A stretch of DNA of 64,000 nucleotides, from contig NC_092579.1 of NCBI RefSeq assembly GCF_037975245.1, positions 10,469,678 through 10,533,677 on the forward strand, given 5' to 3'. A model generated the notes under the pieces. It worked only from the letters and a program-made list of their open reading frames with translations. It did not search any database and was not told the DNA's origin. This stretch comes from Apostichopus japonicus (Eukaryota; Echinodermata; Holothuroidea; Aspidochirotida; Stichopodidae). Below, in pieces: positions 1-11,079 of the stretch. The position numbers and the translations under genes are program-made. How positions within the stretch are numbered: position 1 is the stretch's first letter; each line of letters begins with the position of its first letter.

Positions 1-263
1 TCTTGTTAATTTCACCTGTTTTTTTTATAATGTTTATGGTAATAACGGTCTGAAATGAAGTTGTATTTTGCTTTGGGTTGCAATTTTTGTCACTTTCAAC
101 AAACATGTAATATTTACACCTCAATACAGAGATTGTCAATTGGTCAATATTCTCTCAGGATTGATCGATTTAAATCACGCCAATTTAATCACAGAATGAG
201 AATTTAATCAAAAACGAAAGAAAGACAGAGAGAAACAAACACATATAACAGTAATACTTACAA
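1..263. other. AT-rich non-coding stretch
   Basis: No coding signal, RNA gene or repeat was recognised. It lies beyond the stop codon of the adjacent LINE relic and may hold part of that element's 3' untranslated tail, but no terminal repeat is visible. Confidence 0.5.
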
Positions 264-1660
264 TTATAAAGCAGAAGCAACTCTGAAAAGATGTCTTTCC
301 AATAGATTTTTTAAATGAGTAACAGATGCGTCGATGGGCAAAGCTTTCCAAAACGTTGGGGCCATTATGGTGAAGGTTCTTTGACCACTGGTTTTTGGTC
401 CATGAAACGGGAACTTCGAGAAGGTTTTGGAACTGGATCTCAAAGACTTGGTTGGAGCGTATTTGTGGATTTCAGTAGTTCAGATAAATATGTTGGAGCC
501 AGATTTGTAGGTAAGGAGAAGCTCTTTGAATCCAATACGTTGAATGATTGGCAGCCAGTGAAGATTATGAAGTACCGGGTGATGTGGTCACATTTCTTTG
601 AAAGGCTGACCAGACGGGCGGTGTAATTCTGAATGCGTTGAAGCATAAGAAGATCTTTACATGAAGACAGTTGAGGATGCTGTTGCAATTGTTCCAATGA
701 GAAGTATCAAAGCGTGGACGAGTTTCTCAGGGTTTGCTTGTTTCGAAATCTGCGTATGCTCCTGATTTTCATAATAGCAAACGAAGCACTGCGGCATATA
801 TTTAGACTTCATTGACATGTGTGAATCTAGAACAACTCCAAGATCAAGGGCAGTAGAAACAACATTTACCCGAGCATCCCCTGCAGTAATGTAAGAGATA
901 CGGTTTCCTTTTTCAAAACGGGATCTACAATGCAAAAGTTCAGTTTTGTTATAATGAAGCATTAGGTAGTTCTTAGTCATTAACATTTTAACATCCTGGA
1001 TGCAATGTTCAATCTTGTCAATGTGTAATTGACCTCTCTCCTGGTTTGTTTGTGATAAACAGCTGGGTGTCTTCGACATAGGTGATACTAGACAGATCAT
1101 GAACACAAAAAATATCTTCTCGGGGAGCTGTATAGCTGACGAACAAAATGGGGCCGCAATGGATCCTTGTGGGATTCCCCAGTCCATGACAAGTGGGTTG
1201 GAGGTGGCAGAGGTGTTAGCAATAGACTGTTCTCTCCCATGCAGGGATGCAAACCATTCAAGTTCTTTCCCACCAATATCAAACTGACTATATTGAGGGG
1301 TTCTAATTAGCAGCGAGTGGTCAATTGTATCAAAGGCCGCTGTTCAATCCAGCAGCACTAGGGTTGTCTAGCGATCTGAGAATGTCATTACATACTCGCA
1401 ACAATGCTGTTTCTGGTGATGGTATTGATGGTAGGCAGATTGTGAAATTGCAAAGAGGTTGTTAACAGCAGCGTGTTCAGTCAATTTGCCAGATTAAGCC
1501 ATATTGAAGATTGGATGAAAGTTCTTTAGTATCTCAGGGTCAATGCTAGGTTTTTGAAGCAATGGCAATACCCTGGCATCTTCAGTTAGCTTTAATGTAG
1601 GCCTACAGGAAAGCTTTTATATTTTGAGAAAGAATTTAGCCTGCATACTTGTCCAAGCAG
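264..1660 (-). pseudogene. CR1/L2-like LINE reverse transcriptase relic
   Basis: Reading the minus strand from about 1650 downwards, the order is that of a CR1/L2-group LINE: a Lys-Pro/Asp-Pro-Glu fingers segment (~1560), the LVLLD...TAAFDTIDHSLL catalytic block (~1310-1370), the GIPQGS block (~1185), then the thumb (KTELL...A-DLGVVLD-MSM, ~830-950) and the C-terminal RIQN-ARLV...APTYLSELL region (~500-690). It closes with a short TFWKALP...LLERHLFR tail and a TAA at 264-266. Several frameshifts and internal stops break it, including one between GIPQGS and the YVEDTQLF-type segment near 1100-1160. The endonuclease half is missing, which fits 5' truncation. It is a dead copy. The strand and LINE type are secure; the clade is inferred. 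Confidence 0.85.
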
Positions 1661-2205
1661 TATACATATGTTGGACTGAAAGAAAACTGTTTTAAAACAA
1701 GCTGTTTTAGAAATGATAATCACTGGAATGCTTCAACTCTTAGCCAATATATTTGAACAATTAATTGATAGTAATGTACCATACTCCCTGATATGGAGAA
1801 TCCTTAAAAACATCAAACCCCATACTCTACATCAAGAAAAAGGTGCAGTTGTTGTCTTACCACAAAACACTTAATTATCCACAATCCTCAAATATCTACC
1901 TTGAATAATAGAAATAAACTTGCCAGTGGTTGTACTCACAAGAAAACACTTATTAAGTAACTGAGATAAACTCAACTCATTAATATTTTATAAATCTGTA
2001 TACATTGCGTTTTGAATTAGTAATTTTAGCTTCCGTGTGCAGTTTGTGAATCTTGTAACCTTGCATAATTGCTTATTCAAATGTTTGAATTGCGTTTTAG
2101 CCAACAGGTAGCAACAGCAGCCTTTTCAGGTGACACCATGTGAATTTTGTGTTATGGTATGATATTCTCATCATTGTATATTTTGAGACTGAGAATTGTG
2201 GGTGT
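1661..2205. other. AT-rich intergenic stretch
   Basis: No gene, RNA or clear repeat was recognised. There are only short AT-rich segments leading into the TA microsatellite. Confidence 0.5.
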
Positions 2206-2252
2206 GTATATATATATATATATACACATATATATAATATATATATATATAT
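2206..2252. repeat. (TA)n microsatellite, left flank of TIR element
   Basis: Imperfect TA dinucleotide tract with a few CACA and AATA interruptions. It directly abuts the left inverted repeat of the element at 2253-4667 and has a matching TA tract on the other side, so this is probably the split target. Confidence 0.9.
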
Positions 2253-4665
2253 GGTCAATTCCATGATAAGGTCAACATCATACCAAAAAATTTAAAATCA
2301 TTGTACATTAAAATGGTATAAGTTTCCAATAAATAGAATACTTGTAGTTACTAAAAATAATTTTTTCACCCCCGAAACATCATTTGTTTGATTATGGGGT
2401 CGGTAATAACAAATGGTTCCCGTAGTAACTAAATTATGAAAAATACAGTGAAATTTCATTTTGTGCAGATTTGTACATAGTAATCATACTGTAGGTATCA
2501 TCAGTTTTTTGAACTAATTATATTTGCTATAGCATAGTGCTCACTTAATAGCTTCAATTTTTTTTCGACATCAAGGCATTAGACAATGGTGGTGAATTGA
2601 AAACACCCTCGATTTACTGTCACGCGAGTCACAAAATTTACTGTTTTTTTTTTTTTTTCCTTGCCTGCACAATAGTTTTACTCCAAATAATGAATATCAA
2701 GTCATCACATAGATACCAAAAGGATTACTGAATTTTCCTTTCCAGAAGATATTCAAATTTTGCCGAAAATCACCCTTTACGAATGTCACGCGAGTCACGT
2801 CACGCAAGTCACGTCAATTCAAGAAAGTGTTTCTACCTATTTACTGTGTGTTGGACTAATTATATTTGCTATAGCATAGTGCTCACTTAATAGCTTCAAT
2901 TTTATTTTGACATCAAGGCATTATACAACAGTGGTAAATTGAAAACAGTAAACACCCTCGATTTACTGTCACGTGAGTCACAAAATTGACTGTTTTTGTT
3001 TTTTTCTCCTTGCCTGCACAAAAGTTTTACTCCAAATAATGAATATCAAGTCTCCACATAGATACCAAAAGGATTACTGAATTTTCCTTTTCAGAAGATA
3101 TTCAAATTTTGCAGAAAATCACCCTTTACGAATGTCACGTGAGTCACGTCACGCGAGTCACATCAATTCAAGAAAGTGTTTCTACCTATTTAATGTGTGT
3201 TGGACTAATTATATTTGCTATAGCATAGTGCTCACTTAATAGCTTCAATTTTATTTTGACATCAAGGCATTAGACAACAGTGGTAAATTGAAAACAGTAA
3301 ACACCCTCGATTTAATGTCACGTGAGTCACAAAATTGACTGTTTTTGTTTTTCTCCTTGCCTGCACAAAAGTTTTACTCCAAATAATGAATATCAAGTCT
3401 TCACATACTGTAGATACCAAAAGGATTACTGAATTTTCCTTTTCAGAAGATATTCAAATTTTGCAGAAAATCACCCTTTACGAATGTCACGTGAGTCACG
3501 TCACGCGAGTCACGTCAAATCAAGAAAGTGTTTCTACCTATTTACTGTGTGAAAATTACAGGGATGTTATAGTTTGATGAATGAATCACTGATTAAAGAT
3601 ATCATATATGCATTCCCCTTTAATTAGGCAACTTGAATAATATGGGCACACATAATGCAACTAATTATAATAATTTCATCTGAAATATCAGAATTTAAAA
3701 TCATGAATATTTATTCGCAATATAATGCCTATTTTATCACTACATTTGGAAAGTTAGCACATGTCATTGATTTTTTAGTAATATACAAAAACATAATCTA
3801 TATTTGTATCTGGCAATGCCATGTGCTATGACTTGACAACCTTAAGGTTTTAACTGCTCAATCATTCCCAATATCCTATGAGCGAATGTATCTTCTCAAA
3901 TATTAGACTTTTGGTTTATTCAGATATAACAAATGAGAATGGTAATTTGAATCACATTTTGATAGATCTGTTTCTTCTATAACTTTCAAATGAGTGACTT
4001 CAACAGACTAAATATTGTTATAAATATTAATTGACAAGATATATTGCCTGAACAACTGTACTACCCGTACAGTATATTACCTACTGTCTGCAATCATGAA
4101 GGTAACTCGGGGACATTAATATCATCTGGACATTCCCAAGGGAAGTACCTTTCGGACACTTTCTAGACCAATGAATGTTATATTTCACTATGCAAGATCT
4201 ATACGATTCACTACTGCATTTGGTCTAGAACTATCCGAAAAGTGAACTTGTCACGCGAGTCACGTTTTCTTGTCACGCGAGTCACAATACATCTTCATCG
4301 TTATTTTCATGCATTACAACATTTTTTCAAAGTTGCATAGCAATTGAGGTAGAGGTGTTTTTCAACTTCGGTATGATTATAAAAAGTGATTGTAAAAATT
4401 TTAATAAGACATAAGAAATCGAACATTTGTGTGTGCATTCTGATTTTGCTAATAGTAACTGTCACGCGAGTCACGTTTAGTTTTTCGCCAATTTCACCCC
4501 CAATACTTGAGGTATAAATATTTTTGGTCTACTGTTGTATGCATTAAGGCGTACCTTCACTGCTACATGAATGCTTTTTTCCCAGGTAATTTCTTTATTT
4601 GTTTAATGATATCAAATAGAGAGGAATTTTTAGTAAAAATGTCATGCGAGTCACCATGGAATTGA

Positions 4666-4667
<2 letters not shown>
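2253..4667. mobile_element. Non-autonomous TIR element (~2.4 kb) in a TA tract
   Basis: GGTCAATTCCATG at 2253-2265 is repeated exactly as its reverse complement CATGGAATTGACC at 4655-4667. Both outer edges run straight into TA microsatellite, so the target duplication is probably TA or cannot be resolved. The interior holds 13 same-orientation copies of GTCACGCGAGTCAC or one/two-base variants (starts 2619, 2785, 2799, 2968, 3134, 3148, 3317, 3486, 3500, 4250, 4272, 4461, 4641). The last one abuts the right TIR. A triplicated ~345-bp block lies at 2513-3555. There is no transposase; the 80-codon frame at 3335-3577 is just repeat read through. The superfamily is not assigned. Confidence 0.75.
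2513..3555. repeat. Three tandem copies of a ~345-bp block
   Basis: The segment beginning ACTAATTATATTTGCTATAG recurs at 2513, 2855 and 3204 (periods 342 and 349). Each unit carries one single and one paired GTCAC-N4-GTCAC motif, spaced about 166 and 183 bases apart. The copies differ by few substitutions and small indels, so the expansion is fairly recent. It lies wholly inside the TIR element. Confidence 0.92.

Positions 4668-4756
<89 letters not shown>
4668..4756. repeat. (TA)n microsatellite
   Basis: About 89 bases of nearly pure TA between the right TIR and the tRNA-SINE. It is best read as the expanded 3' tail of the minus-strand SINE, into which the TIR element later inserted. Confidence 0.93.
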
Positions 4757-4762
<6 letters not shown>

Positions 4763-4891
4763 ATTGAAATCGTAGTGATCGAGTTGGAAAATCCAGAACA
4801 GTGAAAAGAACTTCCAGCCTCCACCGGGATTGGAACCCGAGCCTCCCGCTTTATATGCGGACACCTTATAACCACTAGGCCATGGACGCTG
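4757..4891 (-). mobile_element. tRNA-derived SINE, family 1, copy 1
   Basis: On the minus strand it reads AGCGTCCATGGCCTAGTGGTTA (an RNA polymerase III A-box-like block), then a B-box-like GGTTCCAATCCC, a short body (GGAGGCTGGAAGTTC, TTCCAACTCGATCAC) and a TA-repeat tail. The same order recurs at 4892-5075 and 50884-51058. It is not a functional tRNA: the acceptor ends do not pair and it continues into a SINE body. Confidence 0.85.
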
Positions 4892-5075
4892 CATATATAT
4901 GTATAATTGAAATCATAGTGAGTTGGAAAGTCCAGAACAGTGAAAAAACTTCTAGCCTCCACCGGGATTCGAACCCCGGCCTCCCGCTTTATATGCAGAC
5001 AACCACTAGGATATTTTAAGTTGATTGTATGTCCAGAAACCGGCTAGGAAGGTCGTAATTCCACTTTAGGCATAT
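4892..5075 (-). mobile_element. tRNA-derived SINE, family 1, copy 2
   Basis: A second minus-strand copy. It has the B-box GGTTCGAATCCC and the same body, but the A-box side is damaged by a deletion around 5010-5030. It keeps the upstream head (ATTACGACCTTCCTAGCCGG on the minus strand) that the copy at 50884-51058 also has. A short TA-rich tail separates it from copy 1. Confidence 0.8.
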
Positions 5076-5090
5076 AAATATATATATATA

Positions 5091-5150
5091 TGTGGAGGCT
5101 GGAAGTTTATTCACTAGCTGTTCTGGATTTCCAACTAATTACAATGTTTA
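5091..5150 (+). mobile_element. SINE family 1, 3' body fragment
   Basis: TGTGGAGGCTGGAAGTTTATTC...GTTCTGGATTTCCAACT is the body of the same SINE in the opposite orientation, without its tRNA head. It makes an inverted arrangement with the two preceding copies. Confidence 0.7.
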
Positions 5151-7065
5151 GATTTCAGATGTCATGTTGTGCGCAGTGACCTCTAGGAGGGGAAAGAAGG
5201 ATATGTTCAATTAAATGGAGCTACATATTATGGAAACAGTGAATGAATTGTAGAAACTAACCATACTGTTTATTATGGAATATGGTGACAGGGATGTTAT
5301 TACTCAGGATATGCTACAGTCAACAATACCTATCTATCAACAATACCATCAGCAAGACAGTGAACAATATAGTGTCCCATAACTGGTACCTAAATAACAT
5401 TAGTAGTTACACAAAAACCTACACACACTGGGTCAGGAAATGTCTTAAAATTATCTCACATATGCTCAATAATTTTACTTGCTGGTCAACACAGAAAGCA
5501 TAACAATATCAGACGTACAAATGATCGCCTATGATAAGCTCAGATGCAATTAAGCATTATACAATAGAAAATAGTCTGTTACGTTTACTAGCAATGGATG
5601 GGCTCAGCCATCTTGAATACAGCCATTTTGGATGCAACCATTATGGAATGAGGTAACTATTCATTTTATTAAACATGTATCACTCAGACACTACAGCTCT
5701 CATTGTTATTAGGTATGCATACATATAGAATACTCAATATTATGCTATCCAATGCATTCCTAACGTAACACATATTCACATGCAACTGAAAGTGGGGTGG
5801 GAGGGGGGACATAAATGACTGAACATGGATAAAACTGAAGAAGTGTGTGTGTAGCACACACTGCAAGCACCTTGGCACAAAGCCTTTATTGGGCAGGGTC
5901 CAAGGGCCTGCCCTAGGGCTCCATCCAGGGACGAAGTTTTAGTTTGATGTCTGTACGCTTTTGTATGCAAAAATAATTTGAATAAATTATTAAATTTGAT
6001 AAAAAATGGCTGTTAATATCAAGCCTTTTTTAGAAATTGTAACTAGATAACTTTTAAACTTTCTGCAGGCTTGATTAGTTAAATACTTGTATTTGACAAA
6101 TATATGAACAAACTTTAAGTTTGCCCTGCATTCCACTTCGATCAGTGTCCACCAACAGTAATTAACGCTTCCTCAAAATGTCCTCAAAATATATTTAATT
6201 TTTTTGAGAAATATACAAATACTGTAGGACTGAATTTATACTTGTAATGCAAATCATACTCCCTCAACCCTTTAACATACATACACCAATGGAAAAAAAA
6301 TTGTACTTAAGTAATTATACCAATTAAAATTGTCACATGACAAAACACATATATTTTAAATATTTGAGAAATAAATAGGAATGAATTAATACTTGTTGTG
6401 CAAATTATATTCCCACAGGCCTATAACTTCCTTGCACAAATTTATATTTATGAATTATATACCAATTAAAATTGAGTCTTGCTGTTTTTTCTGTGACAGC
6501 ATGACCTGCATTGAACAATACCTGTGCCCTTGGCACCTCTTTTTATTTTGCTTACCTTATGCAAGAACGTCATAAAATAGTGCATGTTAGTAATGCATTG
6601 TCTAACCCCTCACTCAAAGAACCATAAATAGTTAGGAAATGCCATCCCTATAGGCTCTATGCACTGTATTGGAGAGCTACTTACCACTTGACAACTCCAA
6701 TTACAGAAACCAAACTACCTGTAACTACAGTACCATACACTGTACCTGAAGTAATATGTGCAGTGTAAATTATAATGTATTACTGCAGTAGTGTAGTGTG
6801 CTGCATGGCCAGATCATACAGGTAAGTTGGCTGGTTTCAGTTGTATGTTTAAACACTTCTGATTTCATGAAGTCTGTCTCACTTTTGTCGTTTGTTACCC
6901 ACAGTGATCAATGATGTAACATTTTTCCTCGGTATAAATATTTTTAATGAGCTTCTTAACTTTACATACCCATATCATGTTTTGAGCCTTTGGGCGTGGG
7001 GTTACCATCACGCTGTTACCACACTTTTACTTGATTATAACATACTTATCATTAATCATGATTTT
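5151..7065. other. Intergenic stretch without recognised gene
   Basis: AT-rich sequence. The longest open frames (about 60-73 codons at 5282-5503, 5684-5970, 6393-6575 and 6892-7080) have no recognisable motif and no splice or composition support. A GGAGGGGGGACA run near 5800 resembles G-rich ends of decayed DNA transposons but has no partner. Confidence 0.5.
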
Positions 7066-7290
7066 TCATTCCTTGCCTGAGGTGAAAGGAATCTATGTGA
7101 TTGTGTGTGTGTGTGTATGTATGTGACACCTGCTTGTAAACTTGGTAGCTCAAAGTTCATTGTGGATTAACTTGGTACGTGGATCCGTCTTAATGGTAGG
7201 CCATCAGCTGAAGGGCGAAATTCGCTTGTTTCGTTCTAGCAACTGCGGGTCTAAAATATCTCTACAGCATAAAATACATAAATTAATGAA
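7066..7290. repeat. Helitron/HINE-like repeat, left-end fragment
   Basis: ATTCCTTGC...AAGGAATCTATGTGAT is followed by (TG)n and GTGACACCTGCTTGTAAAC. This is the same left end as the copies starting near 18295 and 55433. The inverted ATTCCTT/AAGGAAT pair gives a small stem. The characteristic right end is absent, so the fragment is 3' truncated. Confidence 0.6.
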
Positions 7291-7500
7291 GATTAATGAT
7301 CCAAAAGTTCTCCATGTGCTTTCCTGCAGTTTTTTTGCAATGTCGCTCGAAAGATAGAACTATATTTTTTATTGTGTATGTTAAGAAGCCTGCCGTTTTA
7401 CGTTCAAAAGTTGTGCGCCAGTGAGATATCTGTATCATGTGATATGAATTGTCCAATGAGCCATGAGTTCTGTGTGCAATCTTTGTAGAAAACAACAAAC

Positions 7501-7986
7501 ATGGCGGTTCCCACGGGCGCTAGTCAGTCTCCGACACACGAAAATCTACAATGCTCAGTGCACATTGATTCTGTAAAATTGGAAGCAGTCAAGGCACTGA
7601 CCAATAAACGATGGACTAAAGTTACTTCCTGCACTAAAGATTGGCTTAATCTCAGCGGCGGAGACAGTTATATCGCCGTACTACTGATTACGCCATGGCC
7701 TACTACGATCAAGCGTGGGTTCAACAGCATAGTATGGTGGGGTTCCACGATAAGTGTTACAGGCGGTTCATTGATAGCAAGCACATTGCTGCAAGAAAAC
7801 GGACAGTACCAGAGGAAACCCCATATGATCTGAAACGAAGAATTGACGGAAAAGATCGAGGAAATCAAGCAGAAGCTCTGGTGTATTGCCTGTACAATGT
7901 ATTATATGTGGGAAAAGAAACAATACATTACTCGGCGTTGCAAAGGGTGCAGGACAAGCTGCAGCAGGCAGAGACTTTCTATGGAG
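7501..7986 (+). CDS. Exon-like block 1 of the CXC-type gene relic
   Basis: Opens with ATG at 7501 (AACATGG context). The first frame runs with NKRWTKVTSC and KDWLNLSGG. It then shifts near 7690 into the frame carrying GFHDKCYRRFIDSKH and a basic, Gln-rich stretch up to 7986. The GAG|GTAAG there is a good 5' splice site. A one-base indel is the simplest explanation for the frame change. Block 2 follows 700 bases downstream. Confidence 0.55.
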
Positions 7987-9087
7987 GTAAGCCTAAGCAT
8001 ACTACACGACTCTACTTGTACTTCTGTGGCATAGTTGAAGTGTTAAGAGAAGTTGCATAATGCAAGATCAGTAGCCCTTGAGGGATAGAATCCAAGTCAA
8101 AGGGCACAGTGTTGGACCTGAACATAATTTAATTAGTGGCATGGTCATCTGATTTGTTTTGTTATAAGGTGGTAGGAATGGAAATTTGTTTCAAATTCTC
8201 CTTTTGGGGCATTAGCCTAAGTGTTAAATACAGGCTACATAGTTTTCTTACTGTCGCCCATTATTTGAATGATAGAGATATTATATTAGTTAGAAAAATA
8301 AGTGTAACAAAGGTGCAATAAGGTTAGGTTTGCAAGGTCTTATGGTCAGCCTGTCTAGCTTTACCAAAATGAACAAGTATCTGACTCCTTTATTATTAGT
8401 AACAGATATAATCTACCATTGTATAATTTAAACCATAACATTAAGAGATAATGTAATGTACTGTCAAAAAAAGACTTTTAATTCTTTTTTGCATGACACT
8501 GGTTTGCAAAATTTGAATGTGTCTTTGTTTGTCCATAGAAGATGAGCAGATCACATGGTATATAAATAAAATTGTCTTAGTTCTTACTTGTTCAAACTTA
8601 CATTTTGATCAACAGAAAATGAAAAACAATTTGCTTTTTTTATTTCATTTTATTAAAGTATTGCTTTGACAAGCAGCCTAGCAGAAAAAAGATGAGCCCA
8701 GATTTTATGCATATTAGAGGAAAAGACTGTGTTGCCATTGAAGTGAGGTACCACTCTCTATGTTGAAGAAACTAGATACAATTCTTGACCAGGAAGACAT
8801 ACATGTCTTGAAAGGTAAAGTACTGTCTTCAATGTGGGGTTCATTGAGTGTTTAAGGGGTGGATCTAGGACTTTTGGAATATGGGGGTCCTCCCCCAAGG
8901 AAAATTAAAAAATTCTCTCAACGCTTTGAGATGCAATATCAGGTTAATCTTTCCATTGAAATTCTTAAAGTAATTTGCAACATATTTCTAGCTGAATTGT
9001 AATTATATTGGTACCCCATCATAATATGTGAGACTCAGAAATATCCAGTTTCATGGTACAAGGTGTTCTGTTCATCTCCATCCTCAG

Positions 9088-9453
9088 AGCAGAGTTTACC
9101 ACCAACAAAAGATGCTCTGATCCAGCATGTTAAGCGCTGCACCAACCAGGCTGCTATTCACAGTAGGGCATTACAGCAAAGGATTGATGCACCCTCACCA
9201 AAGGGACATGGATGGAAACTTGAAAATGATTACTTTATAATCACTTGGATGACGAAGCCACCTGTCCCAGATGTGTTGCTTCAGTGTGTCAGGCTGTAGC
9301 TGTAGAGTCAGCAAATGTCTTAAAGGAAGATGTTCCTGTATGAATGCACAACTACCGTGTACAGACCTATGTAAATGTAGAAATTGCAGCAACTTCCAAG
9401 AAGATGTTGAGATTGTTGATGCCCGGGAAGATGATTTGGAGGATGAACTGTGA
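9088..9453 (+). CDS. C-terminal CXC exon of the gene relic
   Basis: The acceptor CATCCTCAG ends at 9087. The first part (SLPPTKDALIQHVKRCTNQA, then a Trp-rich stretch) is in one frame. The nine-Cys CXC array from about 9295 to 9400 is in another, so there is a shift or a tiny unrecognised intron near 9280-9297. The Cys spacing is intact, and the end is acidic (DAREDDLEDEL) before TGA. CXC domains of TSO1/tesmin proteins bind DNA through zinc; that role is inferred here. Confidence 0.6.
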
Positions 9454-11071
9454 TGGTGTTAAATCTTGATATCTTAGTCTGAAATTTTAATCAAGTTTGA
9501 AGTTTGTGAAGAGGGTTAACTTTTTCAAAGTCATGTTGTCATTATTTTGTTCCCCAGAGTTTAAAGGAACCAGAAAACATGATCTTATTCATATATTCAT
9601 TTTAGCTATTAGTAGTTTTACGTAGATTACCCTACCTACCAGACACCTTATGATAAATATCCACATTTTCTTCAAATCACACCTTTTTTTTCTGAGAGGG
9701 GAGGGGAGGTGCGAGGAGGGTGTTATGGGCATGCTTTACCTCTTGCATATTCACAACTAAATTTACTGATGACGATGACGCAAAATACCGCGTCCTGAAA
9801 CCAGTCAGAGGTTTATATACTGTTGTTGGGGAACCATCGCCCCTGACCCTGTTCCAATATCTTGGTTCATTATTGTTTTGCCGTAACATTTTGTTACCTG
9901 TTTTATTCATATTGTTAATACGTTCTGTGCATCTGTTCAAGTTTTGACTGAAGGATATTCAAGTCTTTAGTGACTTTTATTTCATCTAATGATCTTCACC
10001 TCTACTACGGAATGGACTTTCCCTTTTCCATACCATATCTGACTTCCATGGAGTGAATTGAAGTGGATCCTGTTATAACTAGTACAACTGTCCTTGGATG
10101 AACTTTTAATCACTTATTAAATTCCGCGCCGCGCCTTTTGATGGAGAACCTGTATCTTGAATTATCACAAAGGCCCAGCTCTACTACACAATTGAGTGTA
10201 TCGACCCAGTCTTAATAGATACATTATTTCTTTCTATCTAGGGCTTAAGTTAACTGTCTTCGTTATTCACTTATTTGTACCATTCACCTTTATTATTCAT
10301 ATTATTTGTAGAATATAGAATTATTATTATTCAAAATACCATTCGAAACCTTGTCGATCTTTTCTTTTATACGTTAACTCACTTGGAAACTCTTTTTGCA
10401 GGAATACGAATTATAAACATGTCGTTTCCGTGACATGGAGAAAGTACCTAGTTTTGCAGAAGACTGTAGAAAGAGTACTAAGGTAACGGATATATACCGA
10501 CTATAACTTTATTTCACATCTACGATATGCCAAGACGTCTTAGTGTGCCAACTTATATATTGATTTATACAAAAAAATAGCTCACTGGTCTTGGGGCATT
10601 GGCTCATCTCACTGTAACTAGGGATTTAGCTACATGTAAAGTAGGGGGGAGGGGGTCACATGTGTAAAACAATTTGGATGGGGAGTAACAATTATGGAGA
10701 CTGAACTTTTCATTATATGTGTATATTTACGCATACATGCACAGACGAAATGCATTCATAACATAGGGGAAAATCTAAAAATATTTGATTTATTACAAAG
10801 CATTATATCTGAGTTTATTAAAAGTGGTACATTGTTATAACTAAAACCCTTAAGTTATAATGTGTAAAAATTGTATTTCATATTTCAAAGTTGAGAATGT
10901 GTTTTTTTTACCATTTTGGCGAAAATGGAGGGGGGAGGGCACAACTTGTAATGCCTGAAAACAACCCTCACTGACCCTTAGACCAGAATCCTCTTCCACC
11001 ATTCTTATAACCCTGACCCAACTATTATACAAAAAATATATATCAGTCGTAATTAAACATATAAGAAAAGA
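9454..11071. other. Intergenic stretch without recognised gene
   Basis: No gene was recognised. G-rich patches near 9700 and 10640 resemble decayed hAT-type termini (for example AACTAGGGATTTAGCTACAT) but lack matching partners. Open frames on both strands at 9677-9947 have no family signature. Confidence 0.5.
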
Positions 11072-11079
11072 GTGGTATG

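Larger units (their letters stand above)
7501..9453 (+). pseudogene. Cys-rich CXC-domain (TSO1/tesmin-like) gene, broken
   Basis: Three coding blocks in the same direction match the layout of a large, poorly characterised invertebrate family. Block 1 (7501-7986) starts at ATGGCGGTTCCC in good context. It has a Trp/Lys-rich segment, then GFHDKCYRRFID, and ends at a splice-donor-like GAG|GTAAG. Block 2 (~8686-8814) encodes CVAIEVRYHSLC, a second zinc-ligand-like His/Cys block, between AG and GTAAAG. Block 3 (~9088-9453) follows CCTCAG. It encodes PPTKDALIQHVKR, then a Cys array CxC-x4-C-x4-CxC-x6-C-x3-CxC-x2-C, an acidic tail and a TGA. Frame changes near 7690, 8785 and 9290 break it. It is therefore probably a pseudogene, although missed introns could explain one break. 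Function of the family: presumed DNA or zinc binding, unproven. Confidence 0.7.

Noticed and set aside
315-626. Plus-strand 103-codon frame as a gene
   Set aside because: It is antisense to the LINE C-terminal coding region, whose conserved residues are on the minus strand.
4820-4890. tRNA gene on the minus strand
   Set aside because: A- and B-box-like blocks are present, but the acceptor stem does not pair and the sequence continues into a SINE body with TA tail, repeated elsewhere.
4595-4962. Minus-strand open frames of about 100 codons with Tyr-Ile runs
   Set aside because: They are translations of SINE bodies and (TA)n tracts; the same artefact occurs at 17.97, 51.2 and 52.8 kb.
9721-10419. 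Solo LTR beginning TGTTATGG and ending ATAAACA
   Set aside because: No target duplication, no second copy in the window, and no primer-binding or polypurine context.
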